From the NCBI GenBank assembly GCA_034359265.1, contig CP136892.1:7984501-8048500 (forward strand): a stretch of 64,000 nt of DNA, in the 5' to 3' direction. Origin of the DNA: Canna indica. Its lineage: Eukaryota > Streptophyta > Magnoliopsida > Zingiberales > Cannaceae. Position 1 is the first letter of the stretch, and every line of letters starts with the position of its first letter. Shown here one piece after another: positions 1 to 11,438 of the stretch. The notes below the pieces were generated by a model that was given only the letters and a program-made list of their open reading frames with translations, was not told the DNA's origin and searched no databases. Both the position numbers and the translations under genes were made by a program.

Positions 1-2487
1 TTACTTGTTCATGCTTTCAATTTGTCAGGGTCTTGAAAATGTTATGAGGACAATTATGCCTCAGGTTGAGCACCGTAATTGTGCTAGACATATTTATGCA
101 AATTGGAAAAAGACATACAATGAATATGGCCTGAAGAATCTATTTTGGAGGACTGTCAAAAGCACTACAGAAGCAGACTTTAGAGGGGCTTTGAATGAGA
201 TGAGGGCAATGTCACCTGAAGCAGTTGAGGCTTTTACACAAATTAGGGTTCAAAAATTTTGTAGGTTGTACATCAATGTACTGCCCGCCTGCGAGGTGGT
301 TGACAATAATCTGTCAGAGTGCTTCAATGAATATATATTGAAGGCAAGGATAAAGTCTTTAATTGATATGTTACATGAGATACGAACTAGTGTTATGCAA
401 AGAATTGCACTGAAGAGGGAGAAGATGTTGTCTTGAACTGATGAATTGTGCCCAAAGATCAAGAAAACTTTAGAACAAAATAAGTTAGATAGTAGAAGTT
501 ATACTCCAACACCATGTTGTTAGGGACTTTTCGATGCGCCCGAGCGACGACGAATCATGACGGAATGTTCCCTACATATTTGTAAATATGTTTTCGCGTC
601 CATGTAATTTTGCCTTTATTTCTAGTTCGTACTTGTAAAACCTCTTGTGCAATCCCCATGGGTCCGTGGTACGAGTTGTATGCATGTTGGGGTCATTCGA
701 CATTTGGTTCATCCGTCACGGCTAAGCGGAAAACCTTGTGTTCATTTCGTCATGGCCGTGGCCACGGAAAATCACCCCGTCGGGTGGCCCAAATTTTGTC
801 ATGCTCCTCGTGCTTTGAGGAACCTTGGGGGTGGCACATGGGGGTTAGGGGTCTCATGTATAATGTAGGAGAGCGTTGGCAAACAAAGCGGTTGCCTTGG
901 GCGGAGACGAACGAGTGGCCCATATGGGCATGCGACATGTCGTTCTTCGCCCAAGACAATTGCGGAGCTCGTCCTACACCTGGTTTTATGTTTTCTTGCG
1001 TCCATAGTCCTGTAATGTTGTTTTTGCTTTATGCCTTCAAAAACCATTCGGCCAACATGGTCTTTTGGGGGCGCGGACATGGAGTGCGAGGTTGGCACGT
1101 GGTCCAACATATGCCCCGCGATGTTAAGTCGGGAAGCCCAATTCAGGACGGATTCGGGATTAAGGCTTATCCCTTGCACGGGATGCAAGGGTGCCGCACG
1201 GGTTCTTCCGCTCAAAACAATTGGCCCGTGACAATGTGGTCAAAATAGGTAACTTTGTGATAGTGATCCCATGCAACTACGTGATTTTGAAAATATTGGT
1301 AGATCTTAAAATATTTTGAAACTATGTGAATTTTCAGGTTCGAAGTTTCCAAAGATGGTAATAGGTTTGTAGTCGATCTTCAGCTCAAAACTTGCGATTG
1401 CAGGATGTGGCAACTTTGTGGGATCCCCTGTCCCCATACAATAGCTGTCATTAATTATTTGGGTCGTGACCCTGCTCACTTCGTGGATAGTTACCTGAAG
1501 AAAGAAACCTACATGTTAGCTTATCAATCCACTATTGAGCTTATGAATGGCCAAAATATGTGGCCAAGAATGAATGAACCTTTATTGCCTCCAAAAATTT
1601 TGAAAAAAGTAGGTAGACCGAAAAAAGTTAGGAAGAAAGACAAGTCTGAGAAAGATCCAAACCCAAGAAAGGTGGCACAGTCAAGTGCACCATATGTGGT
1701 GGATGTGAACACAAAAAAAGGACTTATCCAAACAAGGGACAACAACAAGCATCAAGCTCTGGAGCTCAAGTGCAGAAGAAAAGAGGTAGACCTCGAAAGG
1801 ACACCATTGTTCCACCTCAGAAAATTAGTTCAGTAGAACTTGAGAAACTTGTGAGCCAAGGAAATGAAGCATCAGTTGAGAGGGGATCTAAAATCCCAAT
1901 GAGAAAATCGAATGCACCATCAGCTCCTCCTACTCAGGCATTATCAGCTCCTCCTACTAAAACACCATCTCTTTAAAGCCAAGACACCTTCTCAGCATCT
2001 CATCAAAGCCAAAGCACCTTCTCAACATCTCCAAGAAAGAAGGGCGCAGTAATAAAGAAGAAAGTACAATATGAGCAGTTGGTACGTAAAGAGAGAGCTA
2101 AAGCTATGCAAGGTTATGGGACTCTCACCAGTACTGGAACAGGCAATGTTTATGTGAGGGTACGTAATAGCCTCTTTTATTAGACTAAAAAATTCACATA
2201 CTTTGATATTATTTTAAGTTCTACCAATGTTTTTGTCTCAGATGCCTGGAGAACAGCTCCGCACGACTTACATTGATACACGTGTAGCTCAATTTATAAC
2301 TGTGGTAAACCAACAGCAATCATATAACACAAGCATAGAAGACAAACCAGACCAGCACCAACAAAAAGCAACCAACTTGGGCACACAGTAGAACAACACT
2401 CGCACAAATAAGGGGAAACGAAAAGAATTTCCATCACCGATAAGAAGCAGCCAAAGAATGAGGAAGAAGAAAACTTTTTTTGAATGA
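1..2487 (+). pseudogene. MULE (MuDR-type) transposase, 3' part, broken
   Basis: C-terminal half of a Mutator-like transposase; the 5' part lies outside the window. Positions 5-436 match the conserved MULE region with spaced Cys/His (HRNCARH). A SWIM zinc finger follows at about 1390-1450 (CDCRMWQL, then GIPCPH), then a CCHC-like knuckle near 1683-1730 and an RGRPRK AT-hook-like motif near 1785. Two introns are visible: 1249-1337 (AG/GTAACT donor, TTTTCAG acceptor) and 2160-2241. Both join in frame (QNR/FEVS and VYVR/MPGE). Lesions: TGA at 434-436 where Trp is expected, a solo LTR inserted at 518, a one-base frameshift near 1668, TAA at 1974 and TAG at 2389. The reading frame ends at the TGA at 2485-2487. 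Family assignment is firm; the protein is dead. Confidence 0.88.
518..1233. mobile_element. Solo LTR inserted in the MULE transposase exon
   Basis: A 716-bp GC-richer block starts TGTTAGGGAC and ends CCCGTGACA, so it has TG...CA ends. It is flanked by a 4-bp direct repeat ATGT (514-517 and 1234-1237). Removing the block and one ATGT restores an open transposase frame reading TPTPCGQNR up to the intron donor at 1249. No reverse transcriptase or second LTR is nearby, so this fits a solo LTR left by recombination. The superfamily cannot be told from the LTR alone. ORFs inside it are not genes. Confidence 0.72.
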
Positions 2488-2989
2488 GAACAAAACTATG
2501 TGGTCCTGAATTATGACATGTGATTTTGAATGTTAAACATGTGATTTTCAAGGTGGATAGTAACTCTGAATGGTTGTTGTTAAATATCTGAATTATGACT
2601 TTGTTGTGACTTTGTGAAATGATTGTTGTGGATAAAAAACTTTATTGTTTCATTTTGTGAAATGATTGTTGTGACTTTGAAATGTTCATTTTGTGAATTG
2701 AATCATTGAATGTAATATGAATTTTTTTTATTGTTGTGACTTTGAAATGTTCATTTGGTGCATACTTTGTCAAGATGTAATCAGACTCATGAATGTAAAT
2801 TTACAGATCGCTATGTCAAAAATTGGTAGATCGTAAAATTTTGACAAACAATATGATTTTTTTGTCAAAATTTGATAAAATTATGTGATTTTTAGTCAAA
2901 GTTGTAGAATGAGAGCTGAGAAACGACTCACTTCTCAAATTGATTGACATACAATAAACAAGTTCTTCATTACTAACAGAAACATATTT

Positions 2990-3608
2990 TTAGTCTAACA
3001 GAGTGATATTCTTTCTACTAAAAACTATTATACTGACAATAACATCAAATACAATCAAGAGAACCATGAATACATGATTATTTATCATTGACTTGTTCAC
3101 TTTCATCCTCAAGTCATTTAACTCTTCTTCTAGAGCCTTGTTCCTTCTTTCCATTGCTTGAACCTTCTCTTCCAGAAGCTCAACATTCATTAGATTAATT
3201 TCATCCTTGTCTTTTAATAGTTTAATATGTTCAATCAAACTCTTCTTCTCGGATATTAAAGAGCACAATTGATTTGCCTTGAGCCCTTGGTCTTCTGGAT
3301 CATGCCATTCGAAAAATTTACAATTCTGAACCTACAGAATGTTCAATCATTAACACTACAAAAATTAAGATGAGTTTAACAAAGAAAATATGACGCACCG
3401 GCCAAAATCTGCAGCCCCAAAATCTTCGCCCCGGATTCTTCTGGCTCCACGAGGTCAAAAGTTTAGCTTTGGTTCCATGTCTGCAAAAAAATTCTCCTCC
3501 CGACAACATAGAATCAACAGGAAGCTTCGCCGATCTCCATACTTGACATCTTAGCTTCGTTCGGATAGATTGGGAAAAAAATTTCTCCTCCCGACAACGT
3601 AGAATCAA
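2990..3608 (-). CDS. GRF-type zinc-finger protein with coiled coil and C-terminal membrane segment
   Basis: Two exons on the minus strand. Exon 1 ends at 3399; the intron is 3332-3398 (67 bp, GT...AG, phase 0); exon 2 is 2990-3331. The joined protein has a GRF zinc-finger signature: FCRHGTKAKLLTSW, NPGRRFWGCRFW, then CKFFEW after the splice. A Lys/Glu-rich coiled coil and a hydrophobic tail (HVFMVLLIVFDVIVSIIVF) follow. The start is uncertain. The upstream reading frame is open to 3608, but 3478-3520 and 3577-3611 are near-duplicates, so the true start may be internal (for example Met near 3513) or the 5' end may be damaged. GRF proteins of this layout are common in plant genomes; their function is not established. 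It lies between the MULE transposase and the element's TIR, so it is probably carried by the element. Confidence 0.62.
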
Positions 3609-3734
3609 CGTAAAATCTTAGCCCATAGATGGCCGATAGGTCGGCACCACGCTCGCCCGCCCAGAGATGGCCTTGAGAAGAACCCTAATCTCCTGCCCAA
3701 ATCGTCCGCCCGCGCCGATCATGGATCGTTTTGA

Positions 3735-3978
3735 TTTTTAGGGTAAAAGGTAAAAAGTTAAGTAAAAGTTAAATTTTAGATAACATAGCATGCCACATAT
3801 GACGCCGCCAGAACACGCAAGCGTCGTTTACCTCCACGTCAGCTAAGTTGAGACGACGCATGACGATTTGATAGATGGCATCAACGGAAGCAAACATTGT
3901 GCATTTACAGGCTAAATTTAAAATCGTTGGTAGAATATAAATTTTTTACAAACCTTATGATTTTTTAGTCTATTTACC
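3735..3978. repeat. Right terminal inverted repeat of the MULE
   Basis: This block is clearly homologous to the right TIR of the element at 47398-50909. Shared stretches include CACGCAAGCGTC, AAGTTGAGACG, TGACGATTTG and the outer end TGATTTTTTAGTCTATT. The outer edge is placed at about 3978 by comparison with the start TGGAAAATAGACTAAAA at 47398. The matching left TIR would lie before the window. Confidence 0.7.
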
Positions 3979-4806
3979 TTTAAAACTTTCTTATAAAAGC
4001 ATAAACAGAAAACATTGGCCAATGTTTCAAGTTTCAACCAAGTTTTTGGGGCTAACAAAAAAACACTTCATATTCACTCAAAAACAGGAAAAAACAAAAG
4101 ACTGAGAAAAATATTCATCGTACTCAAGCCAAGTCAGAATCAAGTTTTTAGGTTTCTTTTGTTTTAGAAATTTTAAAGTTTTCTTTTAACTTACGAAGGT
4201 TAAGAGAAAAAAAGACTATCATTCCCACTTCCAGACAAACAAGAGTTATAACTGCTACTTATTTTTTAAACCAAACCTTAATAAACTAAATCAAATTGGA
4301 AATATTTAATTTGGAACTTAATTAACTTCTTTTTCTATTTTAAATTGTCTTGATCAGTAACATACATGTTGATTCAAACAAATAAGAAAAAATAAATAAA
4401 TCAAGCTCATATGAAAATAGATCAACCCGAATAAGAATCCGAATAGATGTATCCCATTCTTTTTTCTAATTATAGTAGATATAAACCAATTCAATCATGA
4501 AATCATGACCCCATGCATTGGTCGATCCAGATAATGGTACAAATATTCTTGGTTTGGAAAAATTTCAGAGGATAAAGGAAAGAAAGGAAGAACAAAGAGA
4601 TCAAATCAACATTGGAGGAGAAACAAAGAAAGCCTTTTTTCATTTTCTTATTCCCCAGATATCTTTTTTGTTCTTCTTTATTTTACTCACCAAAAATCTC
4701 TCGTTGGAAACAAGTAAAATTGAGCTAAAAACATGGAAGCTCACCCTAGCAAAATGAAAAACAATTTGTCGAGAATTATATGTAAATACAGTCACACTAA
4801 AGGCAA
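3979..4806. other. AT-rich spacer, no gene seen
   Basis: No reading frame here has recognisable protein similarity. The short open frame at 4518-4757 is low-complexity and unsupported. No repeat boundaries were found. Confidence 0.5.
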
Positions 4807-5000
4807 ACATGCTCCACAAGATAAGGAATGATAGGATAATGAATGGATTAATATCCATTGTTTATTTAGTGCATGGATTAGAAGAAAATGTGAATATAAT
4901 AATATAAAATTGATATCATATCCAATGTACAACAGATTTTAAGAAGTTCACATCCAATCTTATCCAATTCAATCATATTATATCCAATGAAGCAAACATA
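4807..5000. repeat. Tourist-like MITE, copy 1
   Basis: About 195 bp, similar to three other copies in the window (5153-5346, 25979-26182, and the split copy at 26740/30084). Shared motifs include GGATTAATATCCATTGTTT, TTTAGTGCATGGATTA, ATATAAAATTGATAT and the terminal ATCCAATGAAGCAAACATA. The left end is slightly eroded. Non-coding. Confidence 0.62.
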
Positions 5001-5152
5001 AATTGTAACTTATGTTTATTGTTGATCAAGTCTCCTGGATGCCATTACACTTACGGCAACAACTATCAACACATGAGAGGAAGACCATAAATCAAAATTC
5101 AAACTTTACATAGTTCAGAATTGCACAACCTCCATTTAGTTATATGAGCTTA

Positions 5153-5346
5153 GGGCATGTTTGCTTCGTATGATAAGAAATGGATTAATATCCATTGTTT
5201 CTTTAGTGCATGGATTAAAAAAAAGAGAGTATAAAATTGATATTATATCCGATGTACACCGAATTTAAAAGTTCTATATCCAATTCATCCTCATTTATTA
5301 TCGAATTCTATCCTATCCTATCCTATCCAATGAAGCATACATACCA
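5153..5346. repeat. Tourist-like MITE, copy 2, TTA target duplication
   Basis: The left end GGGCATGTTTGCTTCG and right end ATGAAGCATACATACCA are imperfect inverted repeats. TTA flanks both sides (5150-5152 and 5347-5349), as expected for PIF/Harbinger-derived Tourist MITEs. It has no coding capacity. The short ORF spanning it is an artefact. Confidence 0.68.
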
Positions 5347-5349
5347 TTA

Positions 5350-8037
5350 CAGTATCAGGAGAACCTTAGCAGGATATAGCAAAACTTTTGCTATGGCATT
5401 AGCACAATATGCAAAGAAGATGAGGACACTAGAACTTATGAAAATAATTTTATTCTGCTTTTATAGTCTAAAAGATACATTGTTCGATTCCCAATATACA
5501 AGAAAAAAAGGTCCTGGAAGATTCTCTACTGACCAATTTAGGCTGAAGATATTATATAAACTTTACCAAATGAGATTTGGATCTGTTCACATCCTTCTTA
5601 AAATTAGGTATAGTTCTTCTATCATCTAGATGTAGAAATGAAAAAATAATTGCAAAGGTAGATATAGTTCTTCTATAATCTTTAGTAATCATATCTAACC
5701 AAACGCCCATCACAAGCTCATTCTAATGCAAACAATAGAACAACCACAATCAAGTCAAGGGACAAAATAAAAAAGTTCAACACTATATGCACCAAATATT
5801 AGTATATAAACAAATAGGGTAACAAGATCCCCATAGAAGCACCAACTTTCTGATGGAAGGTTGCTAAAGTAATGACAAGAGGAAATGGTCATAATCCAAA
5901 GAGGAACTGACCATTTAGAGTAAATTATAAGTATAACAAGGAGAACGATACAAATTATAGTCTCTCCTAAGCAAGCCTATAGGACGAGTACGTGATTTGC
6001 ATATATAAGCAAGTAAAAATGACTGCTGTATGTGCGGATTCTAGCTAGTAGAAAAGATCCAGTATGCTAGAGTTTTATTCAATTTGACTATTGGGTGAAA
6101 ATGATAATAATAATAATTTATGTGAGCAAGTTTGTTGTCAAACTTGTATTGGAAAATTCAATCGGTTTATTACTATAATACTTTATCTGATCAGCAGCCC
6201 TCCATTTCATATACCAAAGGAGTCAGCCCAAATGAATGAAGCACTTTGATTGAGATATTATACAATTCTAATGAGCCACAATTTTATTTTATTTGTTTTC
6301 ATCTAAGAGGATAACTCTATGTTTGTGAGCTACTCAACAGATTCAATTAAAACCTTTGCAAACATTAAGGCATAAAAACAATTCTTAGATCTTTTTATCG
6401 AAGTTATACAAGTAAGAAGTTAACACTGCATATAAAAGGGATTTCACACTAATGAAGAAAGTAGGCCGAGCAAACTAATCTTGTGTTCTTATATTGCAAT
6501 TATTTCCACGTCCCACTTCAATCCCTTCCCTTATGCTCCATGTAAAGAAAGTAAATTCTCCTTTATATCAATTGGAAAGAGAAAATTCCTTCTACATACT
6601 AACATGGGTAGAGTAGGAGACCTACCAATCTGCAAAGTGCAAACAGTACATCTCTATTGTACAATAATTATATATGGACTTCAAAACTAATTGTTTTTTA
6701 ATTAGAAATTTAGAAATAGACAAGATATTCTTCCATCTCAGATTATCTTAAGAATACAAATGTATAAATTCATCTCTTTCATAACAACTTAACTAACCTT
6801 TTGAAATGGGTCATTGTCTTATCTAACTCAAGAACATCTCTCTGAATTTTGTCAAAGTCACATATTAAACACATATGTACCTCCAATTAAATTAACTCCA
6901 CATGTTAAACTTGGTATAGTCTGATCAAGCCCTGCCCTCACATGAGGAGTTTTTTAAATATAAAATTATAAATTGAGCTCCTTCCTAGCAGCTTAAACTT
7001 TTGGGATAAATACACCCAAGTCAACTCAAAAGATTAAGTTTGTTGCATTTTACAGTTCATTTTCTCTAAGTGAGGAATTGAATATTGAATAAAATTATCT
7101 CATGAGACCAAATATGTGCCCAATTGTCACAAGATGCATCCAGATCATAGGCAAATAATATCTTAAAAGAAACTGAGGGATTGTGCAAACAAGAATGAAC
7201 ATATAAGTAAAAAAATTATTACATACTGTGTCATTGTCTATTGCATTCTGCATATTTGAATTGATAATGAAAATATTGCAGTATCTCAATGTCTTAAGGA
7301 TATACTTATTGAAGTTCATGTCATAGATCTATATATAGGTTAGATAACCTATGGGGAGATCCCGTGGTGTAATATAGCAATCTATACCACCAAGAATCAT
7401 AAAACAAGTAAAAGATCCAATAGTGTATGTTGCAAAGGAGAATGTTAGAAGATCCAATCATGTTCCAAAATCAACTATTCTTCCCTAGTCACAACCTTAA
7501 TAGTTAACAGAACAACTAATTGGCACATTTTAACATACAAGAAAACATCCAATCTAAGGAAGAAACAATTGAAATTATAAGAAAAATCAAGAATTAATGA
7601 CCATGTAATTTAATCAACTCCTACCTAAAGACAACACATTTTTTCAAAGTTACCATTACAACCACTAATGACCCACAACAAATTATTGAAAAGTGCAACG
7701 TCAAAGAACCAAAAGATAATATTCTGAAAAGAAGATAAATAGCTTGCAAGATAAAAATGATACACAAAATTGTCCCCATCCAATTTGTGGATGATTAACA
7801 ATTTACCAAAAACAAAAGAGAAAGGACCTAAGTTGCAGGCAATTTATCATACGTTACAGCCAACTCAACATCAATACAACAAACCAGTTAAATAACCCAA
7901 CTCAGTTGCTTATAATCATAGCGTTGAAGCATAAGTGACAACAAATTGTTCTTAGACAAGTGAAGCAAGCAGAAAAATTATTACCTTCACTAGTAGCAAA
8001 ATTACCACTTCAAGCTTCTTCATTTGCAACATCAGAC
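5350..8037. other. AT-rich intergenic DNA downstream of the acetylglutamate kinase gene
   Basis: About 2.7 kb with no supported coding region. Open frames are short and lack recognisable domains. The part nearest 8038 should include the kinase 3' UTR (minus strand), but I cannot fix a poly(A) site. A short direct repeat (TATAGTTCTTCTAT) occurs near 5609 and 5661. Confidence 0.5.
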
Positions 8038-9075
8038 TCACCCACAGATCATTGTCCCCGCACCCTCATCTGTCATAATCTCAAGAAGCAGAGAATGTGG
8101 AACACGACCGTCAATTATGCTAGCAGTTCGCACCCCCTGGGCCAGCGACCTTACACAGCAATTCACCTTGGGGATCATTCCACCGGCCACCTTCCCCTCC
8201 GCTACCATGCTCCTTATTCCACTGATATCAATCTCCTTCACAAGGCTGCCTGGATCATTGCGATCCTCCAAGATCCCGGCCACATCCGTCAGCAGTATCA
8301 ACTTCTCAGCTCCAACAGCAGCGGCAATCTCCCCAGCGGCAGTATCAGCGTTCACGTTGTAGCTCTGGCCATGCTCATCCGCAGCCACGGATGCAATTAC
8401 GGGAATGTGACCGCTCGAGAGAATGGGATGGAGAATGGAAGGGTCGACGCGCGCAACCTCGCCAACGAACCCTAGGGCGGCGGCGTCCGGGGAGGGGCGG
8501 GCAGTGAGGAGGCGTGCGTCCTTGCCGCAGAGGCCAACGGCGGTGGCGCCGGCCTGGTTGATGAGAGAGACAAGGGACTTGTTGACCTTACCGACGAGGA
8601 CCATTTCCACAACCTCCATGGTGAGGGCGTCAGTAACGCGGAGCCCATTGTGGAACTGCGGCTGGTGGCCGAGGCGAAGGAGCCAGGAGTTAATCTCCGG
8701 GCCACCACCATGGACGAGGACGGGGCGGAGCCCGACGCACGAGAGGAGGACGAGGTCGTTGATGACGGACGACTGGAGATCGGCAGACTTCATGGCGGCG
8801 CCGCCGTACTTGACCACAACCGTCTTGCCGCGGAACCGCTGGATGAAGGGGAGCGACTCTGACAGGATGTCCACCCGAGCTTGTGCCGCGGTCTGGGCAG
8901 ATGTCGAAGGAGCCGCAGGGACGGAGGTTGTAGCGGCAGCTGCGGCGGCTAGGGATCTCAGCTTGATGGACCTCGCCGGTAGGAAGCCAGGCTTAGGGTA
9001 AGCATTGTCCTTGAGGAGTGGCTTCAAGGGAAGGCGGCAGCGGAGCGGAGCCGCAGGGGTTTGGGCGACGAACAT
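8038..9075 (-). CDS. NAGK: N-acetyl-L-glutamate kinase, chloroplastic
   Basis: Catalyses ATP-dependent phosphorylation of N-acetylglutamate, the second and controlled step of arginine synthesis in plastids; the plant enzyme is known to be regulated by arginine and by the PII protein. One uninterrupted exon of 345 codons, matching the usual plant length. The first ~60 residues form a Ser/Ala/Pro-rich, acid-poor plastid transit peptide. Kinase-fold motifs follow: VVKYGGAAM (Lys89), HGGGPEI (122-128), [17 protein letters not shown] (substrate region from 144), [34 protein letters not shown] (Lys303) and the C-terminal DEGAGTM. The frame stays open upstream to a Met at 9177, but that codon lies inside an inserted hAT element, so the Met at 9075 is chosen. 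All core residues appear intact. GC content is much higher than the surroundings. Confidence 0.95.
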   Translation of the reverse strand: MFVAQTPAAPLRCRLPLKPLLKDNAYPKPGFLPARSIKLRSLAAAAAATTSVPAAPSTSAQTAAQARVDILSESLPFIQRFRGKTVVVKYGGAAMKSADLQSSVINDLVLLSCVGLRPVLVHGGGPEINSWLLRLGHQPQFHNGLRVTDALTMEVVEMVLVGKVNKSLVSLINQAGATAVGLCGKDARLLTARPSPDAAALGFVGEVARVDPSILHPILSSGHIPVIASVAADEHGQSYNVNADTAAGEIAAAVGAEKLILLTDVAGILEDRNDPGSLVKEIDISGIRSMVAEGKVAGGMIPKVNCCVRSLAQGVRTASIIDGRVPHSLLLEIMTDEGAGTMICG

Positions 9076-9140
9076 CGCGTGGGCGGCGAGGTGTTCGCTG
9101 AAATTACTAAATGAAAGGAGATGAGTGAGATTAAGGGAAC

Positions 9141-10226
9141 TAGGGTCTAGGGCTAAGCATCGGGCAGGTCGAGTCAATACCCAACCCGACCCGATCAGGT
9201 TAATACCAAAAAATTCAGAAAAAACCTCCGAACCGACCCAATTTTTAAATCAGGGCTCGACCCGAATAACCCGAAAAATTCGGGCCCCGACCCGTTTAAC
9301 CCAATTAATCCGAAAATATCATCCCTGCTCGGTATGATATCTCCATCCCTTGCTCGGCATTGGGTCGCCTCGCAGCAGATCCGCACGAACTCGGGGTAAG
9401 CGACGACGCTCTTCCCGATCGCCCCAGCTTCGCGCGAACCGTCGCCACCTGCGACGACGATTGAGTCGTCGCCCAAGAGTCGGGATCGATGACGGCGACT
9501 AGCGAGTGGCGACTGGAGTTAGGGACTTAGGGCACAGGCGCGGCGGCGAGTGGCGAGATTGCGAGAGAGGGGAGTCGTCGAGTCGAGACTCGAGAGAGGG
9601 GAGTCGCCTCAGCTCAAATGGCTGCTTGGCATTGGGTCGCCTCGTAGCAGATCCGCACGAACTCGGGGTAAGCGACGACGCTCTTCCTGATCGCCCCCAG
9701 CTTCGCACGCGCCGCCGCCACCTGCGGCGGTGATTGAGTCCTCGCCCGAGAGTCGGGATCGACGACGACGAGTGGCGAGTGGCGACTATCGACCGGAGTT
9801 AGGGACTTAGGGCACAGGTGCGGCGGGCGAGTGGCGAGACTGCGAGAGAGGGGAATCGTCAAGTCGAGGCTCAAGAGAGGGGAGTCGCCTCAGCTCAAAT
9901 GACCAATTGAGTCATTGAGAGTAGAGACATTGACCGTGACTCAAATGGTCAATGCTCGCTCGCCTCAACGGGTGCGAAAGCAGCGAACGGGGTGCGGGTC
10001 GAATTGTCAATGCAGGTCGGCACCCATTCGCAGTCAGGCGGTTATTTACAATCGGGCGGGTCGGGTTAAACAGGGTTTTCACCCGAACCCGACCCGACCC
10101 AAAAATTTACTTAAAATTTTGAAAATTTTGACCCGACCCGTTATATCTGAATAACCCAATCTGAATTGAGTTTTCGGGTCGATTTTATCGGATTTTTCGG
10201 GTCGGATCGGGTTTTGCTCAACCCTA
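9141..10226. mobile_element. Non-autonomous hAT element in the NAGK 5' leader
   Basis: A 1086-bp element flanked by the perfect 8-bp direct repeat AAGGGAAC (9133-9140 and 10227-10234), the hAT signature size. The ends are inverted repeats: TAGGG...GGCTAAGCATCGGG on the left, and the right end reads inward as TAGGGTTGAGCAAAACCCG. Subterminal regions are packed with CCGACCC/GGGTCGGG motifs, likely transposase-binding sites. No transposase is encoded; the core is a duplicated GC-rich block. Confidence 0.88.
9350..9901. repeat. Two-copy ~275-bp tandem duplication inside the hAT
   Basis: Copies at about 9350-9620 and 9622-9901 share GCATTGGGTCGCCTCG, CAGATCCGCACGAACTCGGG, GGAGTTAGGGACTTAGGGCA and CGCCTCAGCTCAAATG. 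The offset is 272 bp at the left and 281 bp at the right. ORFs on either strand here are by-products of GC richness. Confidence 0.82.
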
Positions 10227-10314
10227 AAGGGAACGACGAGACACACGGCCACACGGGCTAGAGAAGCAAGTCGCTAATCTCGCGATTGAGAGTCTAAGTA
10301 GGACAAGGTCAAGT

Positions 10315-10327
10315 CCATATTTATACC
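10315..10327 (-). promoter_or_regulatory. Probable NAGK TATA box
   Basis: On the minus strand this reads GGTATAAATATGG, a strong plant TATA box. It is about 90 bp upstream of the hAT right end and about 1.24 kb upstream of the NAGK start codon. Without the hAT the distance would be about 150 bp, a normal promoter plus leader. Transcription would begin near 10290, which places the hAT in the 5' UTR. Confidence 0.6.
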
Positions 10328-10690
10328 TTTTAATTTTACTTTTAATAATTTTTTAAAAGAAAATATATAAGAGAGAGAAAGAAAAAAAGAAAAGTAATTT
10401 TAATTTATTTATGTTTTTTTTATAAAAAATAATAACTTATTTTATTGATAGGCTTATGCCAGAACCATGTCGATTATCGTTAAAAATAGAATAAAGTCTG
10501 GGATCGAATTGACATCCAAACGAAGAATTTTTAGAAAAATCAAGTATAGTTTGTTGCCCAATGGATAATTTGTTTTGCCTCGCCAAAACATAACATAAAT
10601 TTTATAATATTACACAAAGATTGATAAAAATAAATATCTTACGTAATGTCATTTAAGTGTCGAGGCCAAAGTTTGATAGAATTTAGCAAA
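10328..10690. other. AT-rich promoter-distal spacer
   Basis: No coding similarity or repeat boundary seen. The only possible role visible is the upstream promoter region of NAGK. Confidence 0.45.
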
Positions 10691-11438
10691 TCAATAAAAA
10701 AATAAGAATCTTAGAATCACTCTTGGATTATGATATTGTTCAATTGGCGCTAACTTGCATATTTGAAACTTCTTTAGTAGGTGATAGCCATGACTTGTAG
10801 TTGATTCTTTTATGTCATGCATCAAAAATAGCATGTGCATGAATGCAACCATGAGCAAAATTGCCAATAACCAATAGGTATTGCAATTAGAGCTCAACCA
10901 AAACGATTGAAACCTAGTAAGATTCACGATATTGGAGAGCCAATTGCCAATGACCCAATCATCCCTCACCGAGAAATCAAAATCAATTTTAAGATCAAAA
11001 AAGTCCAAATTAAAAAATTGGAATACAATAAAAAAATAAGTGTCTAGAATAATTATTACATAACAAACATAAATCAAAATCAACGATGTGAAACCTTAGT
11101 AATTTGGAGCGAGTAGGAAGCTAAGAATGTAAACATTTCCACATAGAAACTTTGACTTTAGGAGTAATGTTAAGAGCGCACAAACGAGACCACATAATTG
11201 AAATATGAGCAGAGGTATATTCATGGCTTCTTAGAAATAAGTATGCTGACTTAGTGGTAACACCACCCCTAGTAGAATTCATCCATATAAGTTTATCATT
11301 TTTGAGGTAGATGAGTAAATCTAGTTGGGCAATGAATTTCCACCTAATAGATCCAAAGTAATCAATAGAAAATTTTCTATTCCAACTTTTATTTTGAATT
11401 AAAGAATGAATATTTCATGAGAATTCACATTATCAACA
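10691..11438 (-). pseudogene. LINE reverse-transcriptase C-terminal remnant (zf-RVT region)
   Basis: The minus-strand translation at about 11110-11400 gives a plant LINE zf-RVT pattern: WNRKFSIDYFG, DKLIWMNSTRGGVTTKSAY, then ITPKVKVSMWKCLHS-stop-LPTRSKLL. The open frame at 10691-11083 continues on the same strand and could be the following low-similarity region. The unit is broken by stops and truncated by the Helitron insertion at 11439. Confidence 0.6.

Noticed and set aside
610..1248. Long open frames on both strands in a GC-rich block
   Set aside because: They lie inside the solo LTR; the translations show no domain, and removing the block repairs the surrounding transposase.
5237..5629. 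130-codon ORF
   Set aside because: It starts inside a MITE and continues into AT-rich spacer without any domain.
8423..9001. Plus-strand open frame of 192 codons
   Set aside because: It is the antisense shadow of the GC-rich acetylglutamate kinase gene.
9076..9177. Upstream in-frame Met for the kinase at 9177
   Set aside because: That codon is inside the inserted hAT. The 345-residue form from 9075 matches family length and begins a normal transit peptide.
9499..9874. Arg-rich ORFs on both strands
   Set aside because: They come from a tandemly duplicated GC-rich core of a non-autonomous hAT, with no recognisable domain.
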